This document shows positions 31,403 to 42,693 of a stretch of 64,000 bases of DNA, in pieces. The position numbers and the translations under genes were made by a program. The stretch is from NCBI GenBank assembly GCA_023052935.1, contig CM041293.1, positions 51,758,725 through 51,822,724 of the forward strand, written 5' to 3'. Source of the DNA: Piezodorus guildinii (lineage: Eukaryota; Arthropoda; Insecta; Hemiptera; Pentatomidae). Positions within the stretch are counted from its first letter, which is position 1. Each line of letters opens with the position of its first letter. Under the pieces are notes generated by a model. It saw nothing but the letters and a program-made list of their open reading frames with translations, had not been told where the DNA came from and did not search any database.

Positions 31403-32134
31403 CTATTGGGTTGTGTCACATAAAATGTCCGTTTTCAAGGTAAAGGATTTTTATCTAAAAATACGATATGAAAACAAGATAATTTTATTTGAAGTATTTA
31501 TCTTCTTTTATTACACATTTTTTCAAACGTGAACCAACTTTTTTTATCCCCGAACTGAAAAACTGAGCTTTGAAATAAACGGTTTTGAAACAAGCCGCTC
31601 AGTGAGATAAGGTACCCACGTATCGAGCTTTTTTACTTTCCCAATACACTTTAAATGTCTGAAACGGTATATGCACTTGCGTTTAGTTGTGCTAAGAGTC
31701 CTTTAACTGTTTGGTAGGGGTTTCCTTCTACTGTATGTTTGAGGACATCGTTGTCTATTACGGACGGAGTCTTCCTCGGGCAAGTTTTCCAAGTCGGTAT
31801 CCCAGCTGAAAACTTAGCAAACCAACGCGAAAGGTCCGTTCATTAACACTCCCTCCCAAAACGCCTTGCAAATATTTCTAGCGGCCTCAGCTGCTGAATG
31901 GCCGAAACTCGTACAAAATATTACTACGAAAATCGCTTGTTTCCATGTTCATATTTAGGGTATACTAAAAAGTGGGTAATTGTTGGGAAGCTAATGTTTA
32001 TAATACAAAGGTAGGGATTAGTAACTGTTTACTTTAAATATGTAAATATTCGGAAGAAAAGAACAGAGACCTGCAAAATCCTTTATATATTTCAGAAACA
32101 TAAAAACGGACATTTCGTGTGAAACAACCAAATA
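31403..32134 (-). pseudogene. Internally deleted mariner-like transposon
   Basis: Terminal inverted repeats TATTGGGTTGTGTCACATAA and TATTTGGTTGTTTCACACGA (the second on the other strand) both continue to AATGTCCGTTTT. Minus-strand translation gives mariner N-terminal signatures in two frames: AAEAARNIC (first HTH), LENLPEED, a N-P-x-x-T-V linked stretch and IGKVKKLDTWVPYLTE (linker before the catalytic domain). The catalytic DDD region is missing. Insertion at a TA is consistent with the Y repeat empty site. Confidence 0.7.
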
Positions 32135-32230
32135 ATTTTCATTTTATGGCATTTAAAATTGTTCTTAATAGCTGTAATTAACGATGTTCATTCCTGGCCA
32201 AAATTTCTTTTGTTAGTGCTATTCGAATTG

Positions 32231-33190
32231 ATTCGAAATTCGGTATAAAAATATCAGGGCTTTCAATGATGATCCTAACTCCTTTATCAACTAACGTTGA
32301 TATTAGCCGATTACTTTTAAATTGGTGGCCGATAAAAAAATGTTCTAATTCAATAATTGGTTAGTCTTATAGACAGAGAATAACTTAGTCCTAAAGATAG
32401 AGAAAAATATGTTATAGAGTTTTACCATCATGACACGACGACGGCCAAATAAAAATTGAAATTCTACTTGTTTTTAATTCTGAAACTATTATTGTATATT
32501 ACATAAATCCAGTTTTTCGAAGACCCAAAGAGAAAATGATGGTGTTTAAAGTAATAACCGACAGCAACTAAGCTAAATAGGACGGTTATGGTATTTTTCA
32601 CCAATTTATTGTAGCATCTAGCAGTTATCCGGCGTTTAACTGAAGGAGAAGTAGAAACCTCCTTTTTTTCCCTACATGACGTCAATTGTAACACCGATTA
32701 CAAATCTTATTTTGATATTTAATTACTTTTAACAATAATGTAGTGTATACGGGAAAGAACGAACTTCGACAAACTGAAAAAAATATTTGCAGAAGCAAGC
32801 ATGCTAATTATTACAAAGCAAAAAAAAAGGTCTAAGTAGGATGCTTATAATTCCTCGTCTTGATTACCATAAAAATACTGCATGGACTATCGTAAGGATC
32901 GAGAAGAAGAGATAAATCTAGTAAAAAATGTATTACTCCACGTTCCTACACCACTAAGAAACAGGTCGGAACCCTCTGTATTACATTTATTTTGTTCCAA
33001 CACGTCCCATACCAAAACCCAAGATTTGGGCCTACTTATCAGTAGATGCGGTTGAATTAATTTAGATATAGATTAGACCATTTTAATGAACGGTTTGAAG
33101 AACACAACCTCTAAAGTCCTTGCTATGTTTGACTAAATTTAAAACAAATACGTTATTGATCAAACAAATATAATTGACTTAGTTACGCAA
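32231..33190. other. No gene seen
   Basis: AT-rich. No domain in any frame that I recognise. Confidence 0.4.
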
Positions 33191-33213
33191 TAAACCTTAA
33201 CAATATTCCAATA

Positions 33214-34403
33214 TATATATATATTTTTTTTCGGTTGGCGCGACAGGCCTTGGAGGCCCTTGGCCGCGCGGTATGCTTTATATTCCACATTCTATAGGGT
33301 AGGGTCATCACTCCCTACGCCTATTTTTGTAGGTAACTATCAATTAGCTGACGAGTCCCACATAATAATAATAATAATAATAGGCTTACCGAACCCGAAG
33401 GTTCGATGCCGATACCACCAAACTTCGCCTGCACAGACTCGTCCAATGTTCACCGGTCAAGCCCAAGCCCCCGAGATCAGCCTTAATGCAATCCTCCCAT
33501 CGACCTTCGGCCTACCTTTCGGACGCCTACCAGTCGGTTCAGCGAATACCAACTTTCTCGGAATCCGTTCCTCACTAAGCCTAACAAATTTACGCGCCCA
33601 TTTGAGTCTCCGCGATGCTATCAACTCAATTATATTCACAGGGTACAAACTCCGCAATTCCGCGTTGTGCAACCTTCTAAACTCCCCAGTGGCCTCATCT
33701 CTCTTCGGACCAAATATTTTACGCAGCACCTTATTCTCGAAAACCTTAAGCCGTTGTTCATCCTTCAAAGTAAGCGGCCACGTTTCGCATCCGTAAAGAA
33801 CCGTTGGAAGAATAATAGTTTTATAAATTCTAACCTTTAAGTTTTTAGACAGAAGCCGCGAGCTAAGCAATTTAGCAACCGAATAATAACACGCATTTCC
33901 CACCTTTAACCGGGACTTTATTTCTTCCTGGATTTCATTTTTTCTTGTTATCATTGAACCTAAATACTTGAATTTCTCTACGTGTTCAAAAGTATGACCT
34001 GAAATATTAATATCATCAAGATCGCCACCATTTCTGCAGCTAATCATATATTTCGTCTTATCGGTATTTAATTCGAGACCTATTTGTTTACCGGTTTTTA
34101 TTAACACACTTGTATTTAGTTGTATAGTTTCTGTGTCTTCACCTAGTAGTACCAAATCATCGGCATACCCCAAAACCGGAATCTTGTCACCCATATGTAA
34201 GCCTTTCTCGGTACTCATCACCTTTTCTATAACATATTCTAAGGCTATATTAAACAAAACAGGTGAAAGGGAGTCACCCTGTTTCAAACCCGATCGCACC
34301 TCAAATCTCTCGGAGTAATTATGACCGATTCTAACTTTATGAAATGTTTCCGACAAACACATCTCTACTAGGTTTACTAACTTTGGAAGTCCCACATAAT
34401 ATA
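33214..34403 (-). mobile_element. SINE family 1 fragment split by an RTE-like insertion
   Basis: TAACAATATTCCAATA (16 bp) flanks the whole block at 33198-33213 and 34404-34419 as a target duplication. Inside on the left, about 33229-33350 is the 3' body of SINE family 1 in reverse orientation (compare 720-835). The rest is an RTE-like LINE that landed in this SINE afterwards. The SINE is 5' truncated. Confidence 0.6.
33368..34387 (-). pseudogene. RTE-like LINE copy A (RT C-terminal half)
   Basis: The minus-strand frame from 34395 to 33457 is open for 312 codons and covers the reverse-transcriptase palm and thumb: GLKQGDSLSPVLFNIALEY, then the catalytic GYADDLVLLG, FKYLGSMI, VLYGCETW and a C-terminal RRLKW/GRRPKGRP segment. 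The endonuclease and the first RT motifs are missing, and the apparent start lies in flanking DNA, so this is 5' truncated and not a gene. The 3' end is a TAT-type triplet tail (33361-33383 on the plus strand). AGTCCCACATAATA at 33354-33367 and 34388-34401 is the target duplication. Clade by pattern recall only. Confidence 0.75.
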
Positions 34404-34419
34404 TAACAATATTCCAATA

Positions 34420-35130
34420 GTATTTGATATCACCTACAGAATACCTACGATGAATTCATGCGAATAATGGGTTGTTTGATTATAACGCATGATCTATACG
34501 CAGTGAGACTTGTTTCCAATATAATTAGAGATACGATATGAAATGCCTCCATAGATACCTCTACTATCCTGGGTATATCCATTTGATATAAATGCAATGA
34601 ATTCAGCCCGTACCCTCCGGATGCTGACGAGTGGGGTGCGACCCTCGGTAACCTGATTGGCGGTCACTTTCCAAAGTCATAAACTGCGCTAAAGGCCAAC
34701 TTAATGGTCTAACTTATTGGCCAATAGGCTTCGCCCATAAAACCCTATACTGTCGCCTTATTTAGGAAAATATCCGCCTTCAGACAGTTTCATAAATATT
34801 TGGAGTACCATTTGGCCGTGTAACTGCCTCGGGTTATTTTGCCCAGTAATTGTCCCATAAACCGCAGATTGACTGGATTTCGTGACTGATAATTAACTGT
34901 GTGGCGTGTCGCTCAAGGGTTTTATAGGTTCAACCGGATCACCCTTTCCAAGTGATATTATACTGGGCATAAAAGAAAAGTCCAGTATATTCGTAAAATA
35001 TCTGGCCTTAAGTATTACTAACGAGAGCTTATACCGATGATTTATTGGCAATATAGAGAAAAAAGTTAAGAGAAAAGAGGATAAAACGCACTTATAAATC
35101 AATTAAACATTGGAAAACTTCAAAAATAAT
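34420..35130. other. No gene seen
   Basis: No supported coding or repeat feature, apart from a moderately GC patch at 34610-34780. Confidence 0.4.
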
Positions 35131-35149
35131 TAATGTGAGTAAAACATTC

Positions 35150-35870
35150 AAATGAAAAAAAGGGGGGGCACAAAAGAAAAATTAAATAAAAAAAAATCAA
35201 TTAAATAAGGATAGAATGTAAAGAAAGACTTTTGGAAATAATAAAATGTTCAAAATTTAATTAAATAATAAATCATAACATATTTATGGGTCAATCAGAT
35301 TGAAATCGTCCAATTTTCATTAATTTTTCGCTTGACATCTTTGATATTCGTGATTTTTTGACTAGTTATTTTCTATTCTTTCGTGAATATGAGACCATAA
35401 ATAACAAATTTCCTTGATTAACACTAGTAAATTCCTTATCATATGTAGCTTTTTTGCCTTACCTTTGGTTAGTAAAGTTAATACTAATTTAGAATGATTA
35501 ATATTTTTATGTGGATTATCATCTTTACAATATAATTAATTCATAGACAAAATTGGCATTTCTGATAACATCGACTAAAAGTAAAGGATCACCATCATAT
35601 TTTCATTCTAATGAAAAAAAAAAAGTTGCCAAAAGAAAAATTAAATACATAAAAATCAATTAAATAACGATAGAATGCAAAGAAAGACTTTTGGAAATAA
35701 TAAAATATGTAAAATTTAATTAAAGAATAACTCATAACATATTTATGGGTCAATCAGTTTGAAATCGTCCAATTTTCATAAATTTTGTCGCTTGACATCT
35801 TTGATTTTCGTGATTTTGTGACCAGTTATTCTCTATCCTTTCGTGAATATAAGACCATAAATAAAAAAAA
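35150..35870 (+). repeat. 459-bp spaced direct repeat
   Basis: About 260 bp starting near 35150 recurs at an offset of 459 bp (for example CATATTTATGGGTCAATCAG), with about 5-10% differences by eye. The sequence between the copies is unrelated. No ORF. Confidence 0.65.
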
Positions 35871-36159
35871 TTCCTGTTCAATACTAATAGTATTGCAGCC
35901 CTTAAGTCAGCTTCACAGGTGAGAACATGTGAAAATCTTTCTAATTTCTGTAACTTTTTTAGATATCAAATAAAAACAAAAATTAACAATAAGATAGTAA
36001 CATGATTTGTATTTTTTCTCTCCCACAAATCATTACCAAAATAGTGAAGAAAGTTGTTTAAGAAATTCTCGAAAATGAATAAAAAACGAGACTTTTAACG
36101 AGATAAAAGAATATGAAGGAAAAGAGACTAACTCTTAATTAGTTTATCTTTTATAGCTT

Positions 36160-36360
36160 AGTCCTAGTCCTATTTGCTGTAAAAATTTTGATCTTGAGAA
36201 CATAGTTCTTTTCTGTATATGTATTTTCGAAATTGGAAAAAAAAATCATTTTTCGCGATGTTCATACAGAAATATCTCATAAGGGACTGAGGAAAAATCG
36301 TGAAACTAATACAGATTACCTATCTATACGATGTGTTAATGTGAAAAAAATTTGGTCATT
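36160..36360 (+). repeat. Dispersed repeat 'W'
   Basis: Plus-strand relative of the block at 1-200 and of 37640-37820, sharing TTTTGATCTTGAGAACATAG and the AAATATCTCA..AGGGACTGAG block. RTE copy B lies just downstream and may have inserted into this repeat. Confidence 0.45.
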
Positions 36361-36454
36361 GAGAGTAAGCTAGTTCCGGAGTTATGAAATTCTCTTCACT
36401 GTTCAATTAACGTTTTGTTTAAAAAGTATTAACACCGGTATATTTAAGAACCAA

Positions 36455-37410
36455 TCGGTCATAATTACTCCCAGAGATTTAAGGTGCGATCGGGTTTGAA
36501 ACAGGCTGACTCCCTTTCACCTGTGTTATTTAATATAGCTTTAGAATATGTCATTGAAAAGGTGATGTGTACCGAGAAAGGCTTAAATATGGGTGACAAG
36601 ATTCCGGTTTTGGGATATGCCGATGATCTGGTACTGCTAGGTGAAGACACGGAAACCATACAACTAAATACAAGTGTGTTAATAAAAACCGGTAAAGAAA
36701 TAGGACTCGAATTAAATACCGATAAGACGAAATATATGATTAGTAGCAGAAACGGTGGCGATTTTGGTGATATTGATGTATCAGGGCATACTTTTGAACA
36801 CGTAGAGAAATTCAAGTATTTAGGTTCAATTATAACTAGAAAAATGAAATCCAGGAAGAAATAAAGTCCCGGTTAAAGGTGGGTAATGCGTGTTATTATT
36901 CAGTTGCTAAGTTACTTAGTTCGCGGCTTCTATCTAAAAACTTAAAGATTAGAATTTATAAAACTATTATTCTTCCAACGGTTCTTTATGGATGTGAAAC
37001 GTAGCCGCTTACTTTGAAGGATGAACAACGGCTTAATGTCTTCGAAAATAAGGTATTGCGTAAAATATTGGTCCGAAGAAGATGAGGCCATTGGGGAGTT
37101 TAGAAGGTTGCACAACGCGGAATTGCGGAACTTGTATCCTGCGAATATAATTGAGCTGATTGCATCGCGGAGACTCAAATGGGCAAGTAAAGTTGTTGGG
37201 CTCGATGACGAGCGGATTCCGAGAAAGTTGGTATTTCTGATCCGACTGGTAGGCGTCCGAAAGGTAGGCCGAGGCGTAGATGGGAGGATTGCGTTAAGGC
37301 TGATCTCGGGAGCTTGGGATTGATTGGTGAACATTGGACGAGTCTGTGTAGGCAGAATTTGGTGGTATCGGCATCGAACCTTCGGGTTCGCTAAGCCTAT
37401 TATTATTATT
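36455..37410 (+). pseudogene. RTE-like LINE copy B (RT C-terminal half)
   Basis: Same family as 33368-34387 and truncated within a few dozen bases of the same place. Open segments 36484-36864 (catalytic GYADDLVLLG) and 37021-37323 are separated by a 1-nt deletion in an A-run near 36841 (AGAAAAATG against AGAAAAAATG in copy A), and TGG has become TAG at 37002-37004 in CETW. The 3' end is an ATT triplet tail. ATTTAAGAACCAA at 36442-36454 and 37411-37423 is the target duplication. Confidence 0.75.
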
Positions 37411-37639
37411 ATTTAAGAACCAAACCAAAACTAGAATGATGATGAGAGTATTTTATATAATTTTGGTCCTCATAACACACTACCTAAGTAGCTAAGGAAA
37501 TGGGTTCGCAAAAATTCAGGAAAAATTACATCAACTGAAAGCTAAGCCATAGCTTATTGACATAGCATGGGAGGTTAGAAATGATTCTCATCCTTATTTT
37601 TTTCTTCATATAGCCTTATCGTTGCACTGCTTGTTTTAA

Positions 37640-37820
37640 AAATTTTAAAAGTATATGCTATGTCCTTTTTTTCAATATAAATTTTCAAAGAAGGATTATT
37701 TTCACTCTAAGTAATGTTTAGAGTAAAATATCTCAGAAAGGACTGAGTGAAAAATAATGAAACTCAAACAGATTATACTTCTATATAATAAGCACGATAG
37801 AATAAAATTTAGACTTAGAG
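37640..37820 (+). repeat. Dispersed repeat 'W', partial copy
   Basis: Shares AAATATCTCAGAAAGGACTGAG and AATGAAACTCAAACAGATTA-type sequence with 36160-36360. Confidence 0.4.
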
Positions 37821-37954
37821 ACACAGTTTGTTTTTTAAATATAATACATCAAATATACCTTACTTTGCCAGTGTGGCCCTCATTTCATCAAGGTAATCTA
37901 ATAAGGGAGCATGTTTAATGGCGATCTAGATTTACAATTTCTATTGTATTTTAA

Positions 37955-38330
37955 ATGGTTTGGAGCGAAGGTTACTGATAATGATTTTTGGGGCCGTAAA
38001 AGAAGAACGCAGGTGGAGGATCAGAAGCAACGCTGAACTAACAGAATTGTATAGAGAGCCTGATATCCTCTGTGCTATTAGGAAGGCAGGCTGAGATGGT
38101 TAGGGCATGTGGAAAGGATGGAGCCCTGTGGGCTGCCTAAAATGATTTTAAATGGTGCACCACCAGAAGGGAAAAGGAAAAGGTGCAGACCTAGGCGACG
38201 GTGGATTGAGGGTGGGAGTTGGAAATTGGAGAAATCTTGCTGGAGATTGCGAGGCATGTGGGAAGAACGGTGGCAGAGGCCCAGGTGATACAAGGACTGT
38301 AGCGCCCAACAGTGAGTCAGTGAGTGATCA
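37955..38330 (+). pseudogene. 376-bp LINE 3' fragment flanked by an 8-bp duplication
   Basis: Translation shows GRLRWLGHVERM followed by a basic RRRW segment, the usual end of RTE- or CR1-like ORFs, then a GTGAGTCA-type tail. TATTTTAA occurs at 37947-37954 and 38331-38338. The sequence around it (to about 38465) matches 38700-38870 without the insert, which confirms the boundaries. Different family from copies A-C. Confidence 0.65.
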
Positions 38331-38599
38331 TATTTTAACTGTACCATAGTAACAATGAAGGGATTTCTAATGTAAATAGTTACCGTTTATCCTGAAAATG
38401 GCATATAAAATTAATTAATGAAGACAAAATAGCTGGAAGATATTTAGTCTCAGCCACTAAATTATATCCTATAGTACTTATTGTATAGAGGTATAATCTG
38501 TTTGAGTTTCATTGTTTTTCACTCATTCTTTTTCGATATAATTTAATATTAACTTTACTAAGCTAATAATGAATAATATAACACTCTAAATGCGAATTC

Positions 38600-38870
38600 C
38601 TAGTTACTGGTTGGATAAAGAGTTTCGCGAAAATGTTTTTCTGGGACCACTACTCCAAACATTAATAAACCTTATAAAGCTATTAAATAACCTAACAAGG
38701 GTGCCTGTTTTACGGAGCTATCGGTTTACAATTTCTATCGTATTTTATCTTTACCATAATAACAAAGAACGGATTCCTTATGTAAATATTAGCGTTTATC
38801 CTGACAATAGCGTATCATAATTAATTAATGACGACAAAGGAGCAGGAAGAGATTTAGTTTCAGCCTAATC
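38600..38870 (+). repeat. Unclassified repeat, empty-site copy
   Basis: Corresponds to 37840-37954 joined to 38331-38465 (TTTACAATTTCTATCGTATT ... GTAAATATTAGCGTTTATCC). It contains a 76-codon open frame with no domain, which I do not call. Confidence 0.5.
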
Positions 38871-38874
38871 CAGA

Positions 38875-39340
38875 TAAAAATAATTAACTGATACATAATT
38901 AAGGAGGGATAGTGAAGGAGATAATAGGAGGGGGAGGCTCGTGTTGCCATTGAATATTGAAAGGCTTAGCCAAATCCCTCTCATGTTTCTTATCAGCCGG
39001 TGTTATGGTAGCCACTAATAGGGCACCAGATAACAGAGCCCTACGCCCATATTCTCAAATGTCAACGGCCCATTAGCAATCCTCATTCTAATTCTCATTA
39101 TTATTTAATACTTCTAGCTGACTACACAAATCGTCTTGTCAAGGTACATTTAAAGGAATGTTAAATGCGACATGACTATCATTCATTTTGGAAACAATAC
39201 CTATCAGGTCTACTATAACTTTATCTTAAGGTATATATAGCAACTACAAATATTCTTGTATTACAATTAAAATTGTTTCGAAAAACAACGTAAATAAATA
39301 AGGAATTTTTTTTTTTTTTTTGGAGTGGGGAGAGGATGTA
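38875..39340. other. No gene seen
   Basis: Nothing recognisable. A T-run occurs at 39307-39322. Confidence 0.4.
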
Positions 39341-39361
39341 AAAGGTACAAACAGGGATAGC

Positions 39362-39690
39362 CTGTAGCAGGGTGGCTAGCATAAAGGCCTTTTATGCCAA
39401 AGTCACGGGTTCAATCCCGCAGTGGTCCTACGATATTTAAATGGAGTAAAAAAAAACCTTAGTTATTTCATCCTTCGGAGGGAACACAAAAAGGTGGTCC
39501 TGAGTTTGTGCAATGTCAAGTACTCGTTAAATAATATCTAATTAAACGGAGCAACTTTTTTTTTTTTTTACAATTAATCTTTTGTTACTTATTATTAAAT
39601 TAGACTCTTTCTGTAGCATTGTCCGATTAGCCACAGTAGATAAAGTTAACGTTGAATAAACATATGTGTAAACAAACAGCGTCATTTTTT
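39362..39690 (+). mobile_element. SINE family 2 copy
   Basis: tRNA-like head (GTGGCTAGCATAAAGG, B-box-like GGGTTCAATCC at 39407-39417), then a shortened family-2 body that includes GTCCGATTAGCCACAGTAG. An A-run and a T-run lie inside. Confidence 0.55.
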
Positions 39691-40139
39691 CTTCTTTTCT
39701 TTGGACGCGAAACGGCCTTATAGACCACACAAATATCGTTTCTTCCATATGGCCCACGCATTCCCCTCTTCCTCCTTCCCACCTCTTTTCTTCTTTCAGA
39801 CTGCACTTTCTTTCTTCCTCGCTCCGAACTCTTCCTTATCTCACCTCTTTGGAACCCACAAGGACCTTTATCTTCTCTAATTTTTCCCTATATTCATCTC
39901 TATCGAGACAATCCTGGTTTGAGATTTCCAATTTCACTGTTTCTTTCTTTATCTGCCGAATGTACCATCCTCCTCCTCGTCCCCTTTGCATTCCCATATT
40001 TTCCCAAAGATCTCCTTTTTTATTCTCCTCAGGCTTATCCTGACCATATGACCTTATAAACGTAGCCTTCTTAACGTACTGTCTGTTTCCAGGTCACCCA
40101 TTTCTTTGTGTAGTTCTCAGGTAGGCCTCTGCCTCTATT
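39691..40139. other. Pyrimidine-rich stretch, no gene
   Basis: CTTCC/TTTCT-rich sequence at about 39740-40060. It may derive from an antisense repeat. No domain seen. Confidence 0.35.
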
Positions 40140-40670
40140 TCTCCGGTAACTTTACTCGCCCACAATGCTAATATGGCTATTCGGACGATGATACAGTGTG
40201 ATTCCTGAATTTTGCCTATTGCTGCAGTTTATGTTAAAGTTTAGCGAAGAGAAACATACTTGGCTTCTGTATTCTGTTATATTTCGCTCTTGCAATCGAG
40301 ATTAACAACCTTCTGATTTCAGTTACTTCCGGCTTATGGTTCATTTTGTTGTCATTAAATAATACAATGTCCTAATAAAGAAGAAATAGATGATGTTTGT
40401 TTTTTTGTTTATTCATTAAAAGTCACTTATGCTACTGTAGCTAATCGGCCGATGCAACAGTTGAAGTCCTAAATTTATCCTATCCAATTTTAATTATGAT
40501 AAAGACCTTTAACAGCAAAACTTTGGGACCAACTTTTTACATCCCCTTCAAATAATGGCACACTAATGATTTTATAATCTCCTTAAAAATCCTAGAGTCA
40601 CCAGGTTGGAACTATCGACCTTGGGCATAGAAGGCTGTTATGCTAGCCAATAAATCACAGGTACTCTAAA
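40140..40670 (-). mobile_element. SINE family 2, minus-strand copy
   Basis: Matches 1504-2007 in the same orientation: GCTAATCGGCCGATG block, then GGTTGGAACTATCGACCTTG (diverged B-box side) and the GTTATGCTAGCC head. X repeats follow directly, as at 23470-24472 in mirror image. Confidence 0.55.
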
Positions 40671-40675
40671 TTCTA

Positions 40676-41990
40676 ACGGAGTAACCGTAAACCGATAATA
40701 GGTAATACTTTTTTGAACGTTTTTTTTTTTTCTCATGCTCGAAAGATCGAAACTATTAACCAATTTAATTCTTAATAATCATGTAAGACAATATTTCGAA
40801 GTGATTACATAGTAACTCTTGTGACAATGAAAAGATACCTATACGGATCAGAAATCTCTCCTAGATAACATTTAATATCATATTTGTTGACTAAAATAGT
40901 AAGTTGAAAAACGTTTATTCCCAGTACTCCTTACCTTATCTTGTTTTTCTTTCTTTAAATATTTAATAACGATGAATTAAATAAGGATGAACTACTTCTT
41001 AAGGTTTTCGAGATCCATGTACTACGCACAATATTTTATCTAAAGAGAGATGAGGCCACTGTGGAAGTATGATGGCTACACAACGCGGAATTGCAGAGCT
41101 TTTACCTTGACAGTAAAATTGAATTGATAGCATCGCCGTGGCTCAAACGGGCGTGTAAAGTTTTTGGACTCAGTGAAAAACGAATCCAAAGTTGGTATGT
41201 GCTGAAGCGACTGGTAGGCGTCCGAGAGCCACGCCGAAGCGTGGATGGGAGGATTATGTTTAGTCTGATATCTGGGGATTGTGATTGTACTGTGACCATT
41301 GAACAAATCTATGTAGGCTAGCCCCTACTCTACAGGTGACTCATGTCAGACTTGGTTACAATACATATAAGACCATCTTACCTATGAGGTAAAGATTTCG
41401 AAATTGAATTATCCCAAGGAATAACTCAAGGCAAAAGTATAGCTATAATTCTTCAGATCTCTTGTTCCTGTAATAAGAGGATCCCAAGACAGAGGAGCCA
41501 TTTAAAAAAAAAGATATAGTAACCGTAAACCGATGAAAGGTAATACTTTTTAATTAGTTTTTTTTTCTTTTACATCTCTAGAAATATCTAAGCTATTAGC
41601 CAATTTAATTTATAATAACCATGTGACACAATATTTCGAAGTGATTACATAGTAAGCCTTGTGACAATAAATAGATGTCATCAATACGGGTGAAAAATGT
41701 CTCCAATTTAACTTTAATACCATGTTGGCTGGCTGAGATACTACTATAAAATTGGGAAAATTATATTCCAGTAGTTCTTACATTATCGGTTGTTATGTAT
41801 GATTGTTGTCATTACACTGCAAGTAACCCATGCCAACTTTGGTTACAATACATATAAGGATATCCTACCTATGAAATAAAGATTTCGAAATTGAATTATC
41901 TCATGAATAACTCAAGCCAAAAGTACAGCTATAATTCTTCAGATCCCTTGTTCTTAGAATAAGAGGATTCGAAGACAGAGGAGCCAAGTT
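40676..41990 (-). repeat. Tandem X repeats, the first split by LINE copy C
   Basis: Blocks 40676-40955 plus 41335-41510 make one X unit, and 41518-41990 makes a second. All are in reverse orientation to 23470-23975. Marker sequences AACCGTAAACCGAT and AATATTTCGAAGTGATTACA occur once per unit. The RTE-like fragment lies between the halves of the first unit. Confidence 0.5.
40975..41325 (+). pseudogene. RTE-like LINE copy C (C-terminal fragment)
   Basis: Diverged third copy of the family at 33368 and 36455, covering only the part after the reverse transcriptase (from the GATGAA(C)... leading into the LKVFE segment, through CACAACGCGGAATTGC, to the GGCGTCCGA..GGATGGGAGGATT segment). It has a frame break near 41070 and no clear tail. 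Confidence 0.6.
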
Positions 41991-41999
41991 TGAAATAAA

Positions 42000-42690
42000 A
42001 CTGAACAGCCATTAAAAGCAGACGACATTCAGTCGAGAGGGGATTTGATTTTAAAGCTAATGAAGACAGGGGGAAGAGGAGAAAGCATTGTCCCCCGCTC
42101 AACTGTGACAAAGCCCTAGCACAACACTACCCAACTTTTCTAAAGAGCGGCTTCTTATGCTGAAAGTTGAGGCATTGAGCCTGCTTTTGTGGGGCGGAGG
42201 TGCAGTTGGGTTGCAGAGCTTTGTGCTGTCCAAACAGAAAACGGGTACAGTGCCCCGAGGCAGTCAGTTCCACGCTCCGTTGCCCACACACACGGTTGGT
42301 GGCATCTCAAAAAGAATTTTATTAAACTTCGCCCTTATATTGCTCCCGTCAGAACAAAGGATTTGTGTAATTAAAGCTAATTTTATCTTAATTAGCTCAC
42401 GGGCGGCAGGATATAGAATTCATACACCGAATAATTCGTATATAACATTGTCTCTCCACACGTTCCCTTTTGAACTGTTCAACCTCTACCCGTTTCTCAT
42501 AAGTAATAAAACATAAAACTCGCCAAAGTGAATTTCGGATTTTTTTTTCTATTATTTTCCTCCTCATGATCATATCAATTTTTACTTTGTACATAATACA
42601 AGGAAATTACACAGTACTAAGTTTTTCATAAAATAAAATCTCGCTTCCTTTATTAGAACAGGTGATAAATAAATAATTAAGGTGACGAGA
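42000..42690. other. No supported gene
   Basis: A GC-richer patch at 42130-42310 gives open frames of 119 and 61 codons in different phases. Neither shows a domain or a gene-like context. Confidence 0.4.
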
Positions 42691-42693
42691 AAA

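Larger units (their letters stand above)
30570..32230 (+). repeat. Repeat 'Y' copy carrying two nested insertions
   Basis: The outer parts match 57230-57540 and 59175-60060 (left) and 27240-27560 (right). It is interrupted by a retroposon at 30883-31236 and by a mariner relic at about 31403-32134. The copy at 27240-27560 gives the uninterrupted order. Confidence 0.5.

Noticed and set aside
33260..33796. 178-codon plus-strand frame
   Set aside because: It is antisense to the RTE-like reverse transcriptase of copy A and spans the insertion border.
42157..42516. 119-codon open frame in a GC-richer patch
   Set aside because: The start resembles a signal segment by chance. A second frame overlaps in another phase and no family is recognised.
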